From the NCBI GenBank assembly GCA_018340375.1, contig JAFFJZ010000025.1, positions 201,501 to 265,500 on the forward strand: a DNA stretch of 64,000 nucleotides, given 5' to 3'. This document shows, in pieces, positions 42,870-54,741 of the stretch. Both the position numbers and the translations under genes were made by a program. This DNA is from Gonatopus flavifemur (taxonomy: Eukaryota > Arthropoda > Insecta > Hymenoptera > Dryinidae). The first letter of the stretch is position 1, and each line of letters opens with the position of its first letter. A model generated the notes under the pieces. It searched no databases, was not told the origin of the DNA, and saw only the letters and a program-made list of their open reading frames with translations.

Positions 42870-43440
42870 CTTTTACGTGACTGAGGAGACTGAAATGTAC
42901 AATTTTCGTGAGAATCGGAGAAGAGATACAAGCGTTACGAAGAAAACAAGAATCCGATATTGCATATTCTATGGCGTAGCATGGTTCCCGTTGGGTTGCA
43001 TGGATTTGGATGAGTCTTGTGCCAAAATGTTTGTTTCGATGAGAAGATTAAAACGTCCGATTTGTGTGAGGACTGGGCGGAGGAATTTGGGAATACAAGT
43101 AAAGAACTAATCGACCAAATATTTACTATCTATCGTTGAGGATGACTTTTAACAGTCTGTGATTTTGAATACGGCTTTTCGCAAATCTCTCATGTTGCTG
43201 AGAAGACTAGAATGCATGATTGTTGATAGGAATCGGATGAGAGATTCAGGCGTTACGAACGGAACAAGAATTTGATATCAAGTATTTTATGTTGTAAGAT
43301 AATATTCGTCAGAAGGCATGGATTGGGATGATTCTTGCTCCAAAATGTTTGACTCGATGAGAAGATCAGAACCTTCTATATGAGTATGAATTGGATTAGG
43401 GATTGAAAGGATATGAGCAAAAAGTGATTGATCGAATATC
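42870..43440. repeat. Tandem pair of ~300-bp units
   Basis: Unit 1 (from about 42870) and unit 2 (from about 43185) share GAATCGGA(G/T)GAGAGAT, AAACAAGAATCCGATAT-like, GGCATGGATT.GGATGA and AAAATGTTTG..TCGATGAGAAGAT. No ORF conserved in both. Confidence 0.6.
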
Positions 43441-43446
43441 GACATG

Positions 43447-43747
43447 AATGGAAGGATAGCAAGATCACCTCTTAATGGAGCGTAATATTTTCTTGAACAC
43501 TTTGTATCTCTTATGAAACATCATATTCTTTGTTGTGAGGAAGTTGGATGTGATGCCTGGTGACTTTCAATTTCACGCTCCTGATGTCATAGGTTACATC
43601 ATTGCTGTTACATCTCTTGCAGCACACCGAACAGCATTGAAAGTTCTCAGAACATTTCAAACAATAGTTCCGTAGATTTTAGTTCTCGATAGCATGTTTT
43701 CCAAGTTTCTTGAGAACATTTATTAATCATACTGACACACATGTTTT
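43447..43747 (-). repeat. Cys-rich cassette, copy 1 (frameshifted)
   Basis: Direct repeat of 53690-53985 at roughly 90% identity by eye. The minus strand reads YCLKCSENFQCCSVCCKRC then SNDVTYDIRSVKLKVTRHHI. A 1-base difference breaks the frame just upstream of the Cys block. Confidence 0.6.
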
Positions 43748-43749
43748 GG

Positions 43750-45190
43750 GGTCATTGTTCATATACGCTACAGTACGGAATCGTTGTTCAGGAGTAAAAT
43801 CTTTCTGGATTACTTTTCCATGTTCTCCACTCCTGTGTGAATATACATCAATATGTGTTATTTATTTTCTTGTTCCGACAAAGTTCTGCCAATCAATGGA
43901 TTCAATTTTCTTTTCCATCGTAATATATTGTACATTCTCATTTTACAGGGGAATTCTTAGCGAAATTGTCAGATCAAAATTACGGAATAGAGACACTCAC
44001 AGTAGATTCTGATGCGATGTAGTAGAGGCTCTCCCGATCCGTGATTTTGAATGGGAAATTGGAATAAGGAATGATTCCTCATCTATTCAATGTATGTTTG
44101 AAATTTCGTGAATTTTGGAATGATTAGCCCTAAGAGCACTGTGGGTGGCATTTTTCAAATACCTTGTCACATGATTTATTTGTAATTACCTCTCTCCCGT
44201 CGAAGTCGCGAATGTAAATCATAGCCGTCAAGAGAGACTCTCACCATAATTTATTAGAAAATTTGCATTGTATAGAGTCTCTCAAGGATGATCAGCCGTG
44301 TGATTGCCGACTGATACAAATTTGTACTATTTCTCCCGCTTTTTCGCTTCCTTCTTTCTTTTCTTTCTCTAGCTCCTTGGAATGCTTGCTTGGCGTGGAA
44401 TAGGGACATAGGTGAAGGCGTAGGACTACCGTGAGAGGAGAAAGAGGGGAACACTTATTGCCACTGTCGTACAACGAGATACAAGTGGACCCCGGTCTGA
44501 CATATGAAGGAAAATTCCCACGCCACCGGTGCTCTCGCTATCGACGTCCATGGGGCCACGTACTATTGGGAATACGTTTCGAATTTGCAAATAGGGCCAC
44601 CGGTGGCCTAATTCCGAATTATGTGAAATAGAGGGGATGGAATTTCGCTCACTGGCTCTCATTACATTTGCGAGACAATCAGTCTCGATTTTGGCGGCTT
44701 ATCGTTGTGTGCGAATTACTCGGGTGTGAAGTTTAGTGCCATGTGCGACAAACTGATACCGTTTCTTTGGATTTTTCCCATCTCAGGATTTCTTTGTTGG
44801 TTTCCTGGTAAGAGGGCCGGTGAGTTCCTCCCATTAAAATATTCTATTATTTTGGAATTCGTCGTGGCGAATTCCTCCTTTCTTCTCCATTTTTGATTCT
44901 CTTGTGCGGGACGCCGAAATTCCCGCCAAGTTACAAAAGAGAGAATAGAGGAAAGCGCTTGGCTGCTCTCTCAGTGCATGTAAGGGTTTTTTACCTGCAC
45001 TGGTGGGCCAATTCTTCGAGAAATCTATTTTGTGTTTGATTTTGAACAAATCAGTCGACTTTCGCAGGCTGTTTCTTTTTGTTATGTTGTGTGGTACCAT
45101 AGAGGCCCACCCTTTGTATTGATCTCTCTATATCAATTATATTTTTTTTTCCCCTCATACATTGTGTGCGATTCACTCTCACCCGTCATA
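43750..45190. other. Intergenic, no supported gene
   Basis: Locally G+C-rich between 44330 and 44960, with short open frames on both strands and no domain. No repeat boundaries found. Confidence 0.3.
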
Positions 45191-45197
45191 ATTTCAC

Positions 45198-45309
45198 GGG
45201 ATGGGGGCCAAATTAACGAAAAACCAAATCAACGAACAGTTGGTTGAGGAGAGAGATACGTCACACTCTCTCTTTTCAAACACTGATTTCGTTGATTTGG
45301 CCCTCACCC
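45198..45309. mobile_element. MITE H copy
   Basis: Starts GGGATGGGGGCCAAATTAAC and ends GTTGATTTGGCCCTCACCC. Same interior as 40474-40584. Confidence 0.75.
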
Positions 45310-45314
45310 TAGGG

Positions 45315-46190
45315 TTGCTGGGTAGCCCTGCTCTGCAAAGGGTGGTTTACAAAAAGCTCGACATGTGATGAGATCGATTCGGCTGAGTTTTGAGGATCCC
45401 TAGCGATATTGAGTGATTTCAATAGAAATCATCAGTTTTCAGCTGATGGCAACCAGTTGGGCTTCTTGCGTACTATCGTAAATGTAAAAACTACCTCATT
45501 AATCTCTTGAGAGCAGAGTCTGGATAAATAAATTTTATGGAGCGGATAGTTATTCTCTCATTCCATTCTAACAGTAAAAGATGATAATTTTCTCTCGTTT
45601 ATACTTCAGATTACTTGAAAATCATGGTCTTCTATTTTCTCTTCGTGATCTAGCGTATTTCATTAATAAAATTGTGTATTTTTCCCCACGTTTTTTACAA
45701 TTGTCTATGGCATTCGGGTGAGCGTGATTTCCAATGATTATTCGCATTTTTTGGTGTGATTTGGCATACATGTGTTAATTTATAGAACTTGAAGTAACTC
45801 CATAAGATTTGAATAATAACTTGTTTTTGCCTCATGGTCCATTTGAATAAATGTATTTCATTGGACTTTTTTGTGAGTTTTCTCATGAATTTTTCATTTA
45901 CTATAAGTTATTATCTAAACTTTGATGATTGAAAATTATTATAAACATATTTAATATGAACATCGTGTTTTGATTCATTACACTAAAAAATTTACATCAG
46001 GAATTGAATTCGTAAAATGTAGGTGAAAAGTCTAATATAAAATTGAGCGTTTTTCAATTTGTCTGTCCTTTTTCGTCCAATTCGTCCATCAGTTTCACCA
46101 AGACATCGTTCCATTCATCATTCGTAACCGAAGGAATATGATGTATGGAATCACGATTGAATGAATAAATTGTGTCAAGGAAATAACTCT
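45315..46190. other. AT-rich intergenic, nothing seen
   Basis: No repeats or ORFs with recognisable content. Confidence 0.35.
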
Positions 46191-46199
46191 GGATATTCA

Positions 46200-47230
46200 A
46201 AAAAACTCTGCCAATTGATAGGCAGAAAGCTTCCTCGTTTCTGTTCAGACAGCATCCGAAGTATTTGATTTATACATTTTAATTATTGGCCAGAGTTTTT
46301 TGATAAAGAAACAAGGCCCACAAAAAAATTATCAGGTCATCGATTTCGAAAAAAAACCCATCTCTCTCAACTAACTTGGTTGAAACTCATTTATGAACAT
46401 TGTTCGACCATTGCTGGAATTTGATATGAATTCCATGAGGATCAAATGGATAGAAGATGAATTATGGGCGTTCAGAAAATAGACCTATCAAAAAAATTCT
46501 GCCAATTGATAGGCACAAAGCTTCCTCGTTTCTGTTCAGATAGCATCCGGTGTATTCTACCTATGCATTTGAATTATTGGGCAGAGTTTTTGAGTAGAAA
46601 AACAAGACCCTCAAAAAAGTGCTCAAGTCATTGATTTTGAAGGGAAAAAAATCTCATTCCTCTGAACCGATTTGGCTGAAATTCATATATGATCATTATT
46701 GGGCCATTGCTGAAATATGTGATGAATTTCATGAGGTTCGAATGAATAGAAGATGAATTATGGGCGTTTACAAAATGGACCTATGGAAAGAACAAAAGAA
46801 TATCGCCATATCAATCCAGCCTATTTCCGATCCTCTGAACCGATTTCCCTGAAATTCATAGTGAGCATTTATCTCTTCGTTGGTGAATTTCAGTCATGCT
46901 CTCAGAAAAATTTCAAAAATTATCAATTCCGAGGATAAAATTCTCTCTCCTCTCTACTGATTGAACTGGAACTCATATGGGGACATCAGGCAACCACTGA
47001 GACATGCTATGAGTTTCATGAGAATCGGAAAAGCAGGAGATGAGATACGCACGTTTGCAAAAAACACGATTTTGCTCACATTTGCCTTCCCCGATCGAAT
47101 TTCTCTGGATCAATTAGGCTGAAACTCTTACGGTATCGCCATCCCTTCCCTCCACGACTGTGGTATAGATTTCATACCGATCGGATAAGTAGAACGGAAG
47201 GTATTCGCATTCGCAATTTGTTGACAGATC
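46200..47230. repeat. Diverged tandem units of ~290 bp and shorter
   Basis: Two clear units (from about 46205 and 46497) share CTGCCAATTGATAGGCA, AGCTTCCTCGTTTCTGTTCA and AGAAGATGAATTATGGGCGT. Two more distant ones follow (about 46800-47060 and 47090-47230) around TTTCAT.A.GATCGGA. It ends beside GACAGACAGACACAACAC. Confidence 0.6.
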
Positions 47231-47864
47231 CACAGAAATGGTGAGAGACAGACAGACACAACACAAAAATTTCCCTCTGAGTTTGCAGAAACATTTCAGC
47301 CTTGTAGATTTCCAATTAAGAGACAAAAAAATGTTCGATCCCTTGGAACGATCACAAAGCTTTCCTCTACCGAGGAAGCAATATCAAAAAAGTTCAGAAG
47401 CGGGAGATGATAATTCGAAAACTGGTGCGAGAGCTTAAACGTGATGAACGAATTGCGCACTCATGAAGAAAAAATAACAAAGTTCATGAAAGTTATTAGA
47501 AAACCATAAAATAAATACAATATCTATGATAATAATCACCGAGCATTTTCAATAGTTTTGTTCTTCCTGATTTTTGTGTTTGAATATCGTCGTGATTTTC
47601 TGAAGGATTGTTTACAGTTTCATCGTTTCTACTGTTTTGATTCTCCATCCCTGAAATATCAGTCATCAAACGATTGAAGCATCATAATTGTATTGTTTTC
47701 GGTGTATCAAATTGATTCTGATTCGTGATTTTTCGTCTCTCCTCGAAGGAATTCATTGAATCATACCAAATCCAATTGAATCTCGTATGATTTTCTGGTT
47801 GAAACTAATTCCAAAATTTGTATTTGAGTTTGGTTAGGTTCAACGGGTAACTTGAATCGGGACT

Positions 47865-48799
47865 CCCATACAGGAAACCCCGAGAATGTAAACACAGCCA
47901 ATAATCGGCCCATGTATGGCTACCATTTAATGGCCAATAATGGATTCACATCATTGGCACAACTGTGGCCCACCACTGGCTGATAAGAAAGGCCAGCAAT
48001 GAAAACAGCCGATAATCAGTCGATGTACGGCTACGGTAAACGGCCAACAATTGATTCCCCGTTACTGGCTGGAATATGGCCTATTACTGAGTGAAATGGA
48101 TTCCAAAGTTGAATGTATTGTATTCGTAATCACCCCTGAAAAAAGTTTGTTTTGGCCTCATTTCTATTACGTTGAATAAATAATTCATATCCATCAAATA
48201 CGTTTTACATGATTCAAATGAATTCTTATTCATATAGATAATCAATTACTTTCTCATGTAATTAACAGAAAAATTTGAAGGAATAAGCAACTAAATTCAA
48301 CTGATTTATCGAGAATACTTTTGACTCGTATAATTTTACATTTGAGATTGTCGAAATATCAGGTATGCAAATCTATTTGGAAGAAAACATCCATTTCTGA
48401 TCTTGTGAAAACTGGAATGACAAACATCCCAAAAACAAAAAAGTGTTTTGGGTCACGCTTAACCACTCATTTGAACTAATACTGAACCGATTATTCTGGA
48501 ACGCAGTCATATTACCATTGGATTTCATTATTATTATGCCCTAGTAATTTGCCATTGATGGCTAACATTCGAACATTATCCCGAAATTTCTGGCCAGAAA
48601 TCGGGATCATTTAGCCCCATTACTGGGTCAATCAATAATTTTATACATGGCCCATTATTTATTGCCATTACTGGACCCACGTTATCATCCAGCAATTAAC
48701 CATTGATGAGCCATTAATGGGCGCCATTAACGGGCAAAGAACGCCGTTTGTGGTCCAGTAACGTGCCATTATTGGGCCAATTGTTCAACCCTGTATGGG
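47865..48799. mobile_element. Word-array MITE: TGGCCATTAATGGCC-like words
   Basis: Ends CCCATACAGGAAACC and the inverse AACCCTGTATGGG. Blocks at 47890-48110 and 48530-48790 repeat GGCCCATTA, TGGCCAATAATGG, CCATTACTGG words in both orientations, at about 20-bp steps. The middle is plain AT-rich sequence. Confidence 0.65.
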
Positions 48800-49562
48800 T
48801 CATCAAATCTTCCCAAATTTCATTGAAACTTGGAGTTTTTCTCAAATTCCATCCGATGAGTTCATATGAGAAAGAATATATCAAATGAGATTATGTTGGA
48901 AGTGATAGATATATTAGGTAACATTCAAAATATTTTGATGACGTTGAAACAGTGAGATAATCAACTGATCTTATCTCTTCAATTTTGAATCCGTCAATTT
49001 TCAATGATTCCCTCTTATCCTCATCAGTAGAACGTCGAAATTGCCTTGTTTTTCTGTGTTGTTCTACATTTTGTTTGGCTTTGTTTCAATTCAATCGTAT
49101 CGGATGAAATTCTTGTGTTTTGACATTGAATTATACGTATTGAATAAATAATTTGAAACATGTCATTTGTCACGCAATAATGTAGAAATATCGACATCGT
49201 TCGTCTGCAACGACTTGTTGGAATGGAATGGAGTTCGATGCGCGATTGGTTATTGGCGATTCTAAACCGCAGATACGGAATTTTTGCTTTTCGTGTAACG
49301 GACGATGATTCTCTCAGGGAAATTGGCTAAATTTGGACCGGAATGGTCCATTTTTACTCCAACTTTTCAGAGTAAAAATGGAGCGTTTTGATCAAAACCG
49401 AGTAAATTTCCCAACGGGTTCATTCGATTTTGAGTGATGTGTGTATTTTTCTGTAAGAGAAGTATGTTTCAAGTTGGATAATCATATATTCTTCCATTTA
49501 TAAGTTGTTTGTGTTATAAGCAAATTTGATTCCGTTGTTCGAAAGTTCCGTGTGATAAGTGT

Positions 49563-49919
49563 GTGATCCCATTATTTGATTCAATGATTTCCTACTCAAA
49601 ACTCGATGATGACGGAAAGCGCAGCAAAGAATTCATCAGCAACTTGCGTAAGAAAGCATATGAAAACGGAACGAATGTTTTCAAAAGGCAAGACAAAGGT
49701 TGTCGTTTCATTGAATCTGAAAAATTGGACTCTTGGCTTCAGGAACAGAGAGGAGAGGCAGAAAAGCTGCGAAAAAGAGAAGTCAGACAACAGGAAGAGT
49801 ATGACGTCCGCGGGGAAGACAGCGAAAAACTACGAAAAAGGGAAGTCAAAGGACAAGAAAGGCATTGTAACTCAGGGAAAGACAGGGACAAAGGATGGAG
49901 GATGGGGCCAAATCAATGA
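49563..49919 (+). CDS. Hypothetical gene fragment, charged repeats, cut by MITE H
   Basis: The likely start is the Met at 49584 (MISYSKLDDDGKRSKEFISN). It continues into a Lys/Arg/Glu-rich region with an internal repeat (EAEKLRKREVRQQEEYD, then EDSEKLRKREVKGQERHC). The frame runs directly into the MITE at 49900, and codes on past 50033 for only a few residues. It is probably a first exon or a piece of a repeat-borne ORF. Function not recognised. Confidence 0.35.
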   Translation: MIPLFDSMISYSKLDDDGKRSKEFISNLRKKAYENGTNVFKRQDKGCRFIESEKLDSWLQEQRGEAEKLRKREVRQQEEYDVRGEDSEKLRKREVKGQERHCNSGKDRDKGWRMGPNQ

Positions 49920-50025
49920 AAAGACAAATCAACGAAATCAGTGTTTAAAAAGAGAGAGTGTGACGTATCTCTCTTTTCAACCAACTTTTCGTTGATTTGG
50001 TCTTTCGTTAATTTCGCCCCCATCC
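49900..50025. mobile_element. MITE H copy with 8-bp target duplication
   Basis: Ends GGATGGGGCCAAATCAATG and the inverse ...CGCCCCCATCC. AGGATGGA occurs on both sides (49892-49899, 50026-50033), the size made by hAT transposases. Interior order is reversed relative to 40474. Confidence 0.7.
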
Positions 50026-50093
50026 AGGATGGAAACGGCCAGCTAGAATAGACGGAAAAATACATATTCTATTGTTCATTATTTCTTGATATA

Positions 50094-50336
50094 CACTGAG
50101 AAAAGTGTATCGGATTGATTCCCATTCGCTTTAGTTCTCATCGCGACTTTAGGATAGAAATTGAGTGCTGACTCGCGATTTGGTGATCATTACGATGTTA
50201 ACCTATCGTTCCCATGGTAACGTAAACATTTTATCGCACTCACTTTGATTTTGAATAGTACTTATTACAATTTTGGAATATTTGTCACCGAATTCCTATT
50301 CTTCCTAGTAATGGTCACCGTATACTTCTCTCCGTG
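50094..50336. mobile_element. MITE, CACTGAGAAAA ends
   Basis: TA-CACTGAGAAAAGTGTATCGG at the left; TATACTTCTCTCCGTG-TA at the right. Inner arms contain GATTTGGTGATCATTACGAT and GGTCACC / GTCACCG words. Confidence 0.65.
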
Positions 50337-50689
50337 TATTAATATGCCATATAAGTTATCTTTGGGTCAAATAAGATTTGTTGACCGTTAACAAACCTCA
50401 TTAGATTAAAATGAATTTTGAACCATTTTTTTCCAGTGTACATATGAATCCCAATACAAAAAAACTTCAAAAAACTGAAAAAATAACGCCAAGTACATGA
50501 AAATGCGGTCTATCTTGAAAAAAAATCTTGAAAAACATTCGAACAGAAATTTTTCTACAATGAGAAGTTTGACAAGATACAACAGGATATGCTTCATTTG
50601 AAAAAAAAAGATGTGAAATCGATATGAGCTGTCAAATACATTCAAGATGTGGTCGCTTCCTATCGCAACTGATTATCGTTGAATTGGAA

Positions 50690-50890
50690 GTCCCAACGTC
50701 GGCAAATGGTTGGCTCAGAGTTGGCACAGAATTAACACGACTTCGTAGTTGACTTTTGAGTAATTGGTTGAGCTATTGAGCCAAGGTAGGTTAGAGGGAG
50801 CTATAGAAGCTCGTTGGCTATTCAGCCGGAAAATTGTGTGTAAATCTGGCTGTGCAGCCACTTCCAAGGGGTTGCCCAGCCAATCATAAT
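50690..50890. repeat. TTGGCTnnnAGCCAA-word array
   Basis: TTGGCTCAGAG, TTGAGCCAAGG, GTTGGCTATTCAGCCGG, GCCCAGCCAAT recur in both orientations over about 200 bp. Ends not fixed. Confidence 0.45.
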
Positions 50891-51718
50891 TCGGCACTAG
50901 TTTTTTTGGATAGGAGGGGTTGCTTTCCTCCTTTTCGTCAATCTAGTTTTCATTGATGGGGTAGATCTATCGATCACGAATTTTTGTGATTAGCGATTGA
51001 TTGGTTCACCTTTTGTTCAATTACATTCCATTGGAACTAGGCCCATGGTCAAGGATGATCCACGAATCCATACGTCATCCATTGCCATGTTCTTGTTTAG
51101 GAAGGGGTTGGTACCTTTCAGCATATACTTGTCATCCCCTGCACGGAGAAAATTCTACACTAGTGATGACTGTAGCCCACACGACTGGCTCGTGTTATGC
51201 AAAAAAATCATTTCAACACTACTAAGTATTGAATGTATATGAAATGTATATGAAATGAATGGAACAAAGTATATAAAATCATCGGTCAACATGAGAAATA
51301 ATAATAATGAATAATAAAAAAAACGGATAAATAAAATATAAGAGATGATCCTCGAACTCGAAGATGTCTCGTAAATTGGAATGGAAAATATCCCGAAACG
51401 TCAAAACGAAAGAGACCTTTATACTTGACATTGAAGCGAATGAATGAAAAGATTGACCACTGTTGTTATCGTTGTCGATTGAAGCAAAAGAAATGAATGA
51501 ATTGAACTCTGAATAATGGAACAAATATTCTCACCTTTTGATGAAAATAATTATAACGACCACGATGACGATGATGATCATGATGAATGATGATGGTCAT
51601 AAACACAATGATGTAGAAAATATCATATGGTACTCGAACAAATGAGAAAAAACAAACACACATACACACATATATACACATATAACACACTCTGCCATTT
51701 TCATTATAATCTTCTACC

Positions 51719-51853
51719 TCCTTCTTGTCCCTGTCTTTCTCTCTCTTCTTCTTCTCGACTCTGTCCTTCTCTCCTTTGTTCTCGTCTCTCTTCTTGTTCT
51801 TCTTCCTCTTGTCCTTCTTCTCCTTTATTCTCCTCCTTCTCTTTCTCTTCCAT
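51719..51853. repeat. Polypyrimidine tract with adjacent CA repeat
   Basis: Almost pure C/T on the + strand (CTTCTTC, TCTCCT words), preceded by a degenerate (CA/TA)n run at 51655-51692. Open frames through it on both strands are low-complexity artefacts. Confidence 0.6.
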
Positions 51854-51899
51854 TTCCTATGTTGTTTCGAAGGAAACCCATGTGTCTTTCCCACATATA

Positions 51900-53260
51900 C
51901 AGGCTATCCCATTTTAATCTTCAAATGCAAATATCTCAAAAACATGCATCTTGAACCCAAAGTACTTCATACCAAAGTTGTTATACAAAGAGGGGGCCAC
52001 AAAACTACGATATCAGTTTCATCATAGATGGCGTCATGATCGATTAAAATGGGGTCAACATCATTTTTTCAAACGAGACTCCCCACTTTTCATTGCATAT
52101 GTTGATTCTACGCAAAAAACTGAGTAACTTTTGCTTGAAACGTTTTTCTAAATTCTTGAAGATGGCGCCACAATCGATGAAAAATAAAGTCTATGAAACA
52201 ATATGTGGATATCTTGTGGAATGCATCCAAGAGCCGGAATATCTCATTCGAATGTCGTTGTTGAGAGAGGGGACGATACAATGGCGATATCAGTTCCATA
52301 GTAGATGGCGCTGTGGTCGGTAAAAATGAGGTCAACTTCAATTTTTCGAATGGAAACTCTTACTCTTTATCGCATATCATGATTCTACGCGAAGAAATGA
52401 GGAAGTCTTGTTCGAAACATCTTTCCTAAATTCTTGTGGATGGAAGCGGTGGAAAATGAGGTTGATGGAAAAGTTCTGCTGCATTATGTGTGAAGCAACG
52501 CTCAACAAACCCGATCGCGCAACCTCCTCGGGGTGCACATTGGGTAACGCTAATGCCGACGGCCTACTGATGAGCGGGGGGCCAGGGGGAGGGGGTGATA
52601 TGGGAATTTGTTACACCGCGATCCTCGGAAGATGAAAACAAAACCTTCAAGAGTTGAGCGTTGCTTTACACATAATGCACTAGAACTTTCTCATCAACCT
52701 AATTTCCCACCGTTCTCATCTTCAAGAATTTAGGAAAAATGTTTCAAACAAAAATTCCTCATTTTTTCGCGTAGAATCATGATATGCGATAAAAAGGTAA
52801 GAGTTTCCATTCGACAAATTGAAGTTGACATCATTTTTACCGACCACAGCGCCATCTACTATGGACCTGATATCGCCATTGTGTCGTCCCCTCTCTTAAC
52901 AACAACATTCGAATGAGATATTTCGGCTCTTGGATGCATTCCACAAGATATCCGCAAATTGTTTCATACACTTTATTTTTCATTGATTGCGGCGCCATCT
53001 TCAAGAATTTAGAAAAGCGTTTGAAGCAAAAGTTACTCAGTTTTTTGCGTAGAATCAAGATATGCAATGGAAAGTGGGGGTTCCCGTTTAAAAAAAAGAT
53101 GTTGACCCCGTTTTCATCGATTATAACGCCATCAATGATGAAACTGATATCGTAGTTTTGTGGCCCCCTCTTTGTATAACAACTTGGGTATGGAGTACTT
53201 TTGGTTTAAGATGCATGTTTTTGAGATATTTGCATTTTAAGATTAAAATGGGACACCCCG
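51900..53260. mobile_element. Non-autonomous DD41D-type element with ~540-bp TIRs
   Basis: Ends CAGGCTATCCCATTTTAATC and the inverse GATTAAAATGGGACACCCCG, with TA at 51898-51899 and 53261-53262. The arms (about 51900-52445, 52720-53260) pair along most of their length. A 50-bp core segment at 52511-52561 matches 14124-14174, the 3' flank of the transposase in the 12476 element. It is therefore a deletion derivative of a close relative. Confidence 0.85.
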
Positions 53261-53497
53261 TATTGGTCAATGGGAACGAATTCGCTATCAGTGTCCGATT
53301 CAATATCGCTAGTGATTTCGTCTGATTCCCATCATGTGATTGGTTCGGCATGACCGTCTAATCCATCATCATCGAAGAAACCACCATTCGGACCTATTCT
53401 CCTGTATTAATCTTCTTTGCGCCTAGCTAGCACCAAGGCCTCTCTCCATTTCTCGCGTCACCACTCATCTGGAGTATACACTTGCTTCATTTTGAGG

Positions 53498-53690
53498 GGA
53501 AGAAATATGCCAACACACACGCACGAAAAATCGAACGAATTCAACCGCGAGAGTTTACAAATCAGAGTCAAAATAGACACAGCCTCGAATCGAACCAAAC
53601 CAAACCAAACCAAACCAATCCAAATCGAATCAATCCAAACCAAACCGAACTGAACCGAACAGGAGAGAACGGAATTTTAGCACAACTTCT
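53498..53690. repeat. Direct repeat with CCAAA satellite, copy 1
   Basis: AAATATGCCAACACACACGC through GAACAGGAGAGAACGGA recurs at 53985-54175. It contains (AACCA)n / AATCC variants (53598-53660). Copies flank the Cys-rich cassette 53690-53985. Confidence 0.65.
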
Positions 53691-53750
53691 GGAGGGATAG
53701 CAAGATCCCCTCTAATGGAGCGTAATATTTCCTTGAACACTTTGTATCTC

Positions 53751-53957
53751 TTATAAAACATATTCTTTGTTATAAGGAAGTTGAATGTGATGCCTGGTGA
53801 CTTTCAATTTCACGCTCCTGATGTCATAGGTTACATCATTGCTGTGACATTTCTTACAGCACACCGAACAGAATTGAAAGTTCTCAGAACATTCCAAGCA
53901 GTAGTTCCGTAGTTTTTCAGTTCTCGATAGCATGTTTTCCAAGTCTCTTGAGGACAT
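53751..53957 (-). CDS. Hypothetical Cys-rich peptide (CxxC-x7-CxxCCxxC)
   Basis: 68 aa open frame, MSSRDLENMLSRTEKLRNYC then LECSENFQFCSVCCKKCHSN. The seven-Cys block looks like a small zinc-binding or disulfide module. The same peptide stretch stays open in the diverged copy at 43447-43747, with mainly conservative changes (E/K, K/R). It could be an exon or part of a repeat-borne ORF. No family recognised. Confidence 0.35.
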   Translation of the reverse strand: MSSRDLENMLSRTEKLRNYCLECSENFQFCSVCCKKCHSNDVTYDIRSVKLKVTRHHIQLPYNKEYVL

Positions 53958-53984
53958 TTATTAATCATACTGACACACATGTTT

Positions 53985-54175
53985 GGAACAAATATGCCAA
54001 CACACACACACACGCACAAAAAATCGAACGAATTTAACCACGAGAGTTTACCAATCAAAGTCAAGATAGACACAGCCTCAAATCGAACCAAATCAAACCA
54101 ATCCAAACCGAACCAATCCAAACCGAACTGAACCGAACAGGAGAGGACGGAGTTTTGGCACAACTTCTCCGATGT
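53985..54175. repeat. Direct repeat with CCAAA satellite, copy 2
   Basis: Second copy of 53498-53690, with a (CA)9 run at about 54000-54018 and a shorter AACCA tract. Confidence 0.65.
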
Positions 54176-54179
54176 GAAC

Positions 54180-54740
54180 AGATCGCGATACAAATTTTCA
54201 CTGACTGACGACTATTTTCTATTTGAGGTGTAGGGTTCAGGATTGGAGGTAAGGTGGGAAATTAGAAATTCTTGAAATCTGCTCATTTTTTCCTCCCAAG
54301 TAATTTATCAGCCATAAATCTTTTCTTTCCGTGGCATTTATGACAGGGTGCGACATTTCTGAAAACCTTCCGAACTTACACACTGCGAGTCAACCGTTGT
54401 CCTCCAGGAGTTGTGACAAAACCTATCGAGCAAAAAAAAATTCGAGACCTATGTACAGCATAGAATTTGAGATATTAATTCTAATTTACAATCATTTTCA
54501 CTGTCCAAGTTTAAGTACACTGTAGCCCAGGGTACACAAACCTCAAGTGGGGAGAAAGTTTGGCGTAGTGCACTATCCACAGAACCAGGCGCCGCTAGTG
54601 TGCCTGGCTTGGTTTCCCTCTCTCTAATTCAAAATCAGAGACGCTATGGTTATGATGCCGCTGCCAGTGGGGCGACGATTGTGAATAAGGTAAGGTCGTG
54701 AAAAGTGAACAGTGGTGAAAAACAGTGAACAGTGAACTCT
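54180..54740. other. Intergenic or intronic, nothing recognised
   Basis: Short open frame at 54331-54525 without a domain. No repeat found. Confidence 0.3.
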
Positions 54741-54741
54741 T

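Noticed and set aside
44250..45190. Possible LTR or promoter region
   Set aside because: No paired LTRs, primer-binding site or polypurine tract could be found.
49606..49995. Longer ORF in the second frame over the charged region
   Set aside because: Its last third is translated MITE H, and the first frame has the more protein-like start and internal repeats.
51466..51894. 142-aa Lys/Arg/Glu-rich minus-strand ORF
   Set aside because: It is the translation of a polypyrimidine tract and (GAT)n runs.
53598..53660. Telomere-like pentamer repeats
   Set aside because: The unit is AACCA/AATCC-type and irregular, not the insect TTAGG telomere repeat.
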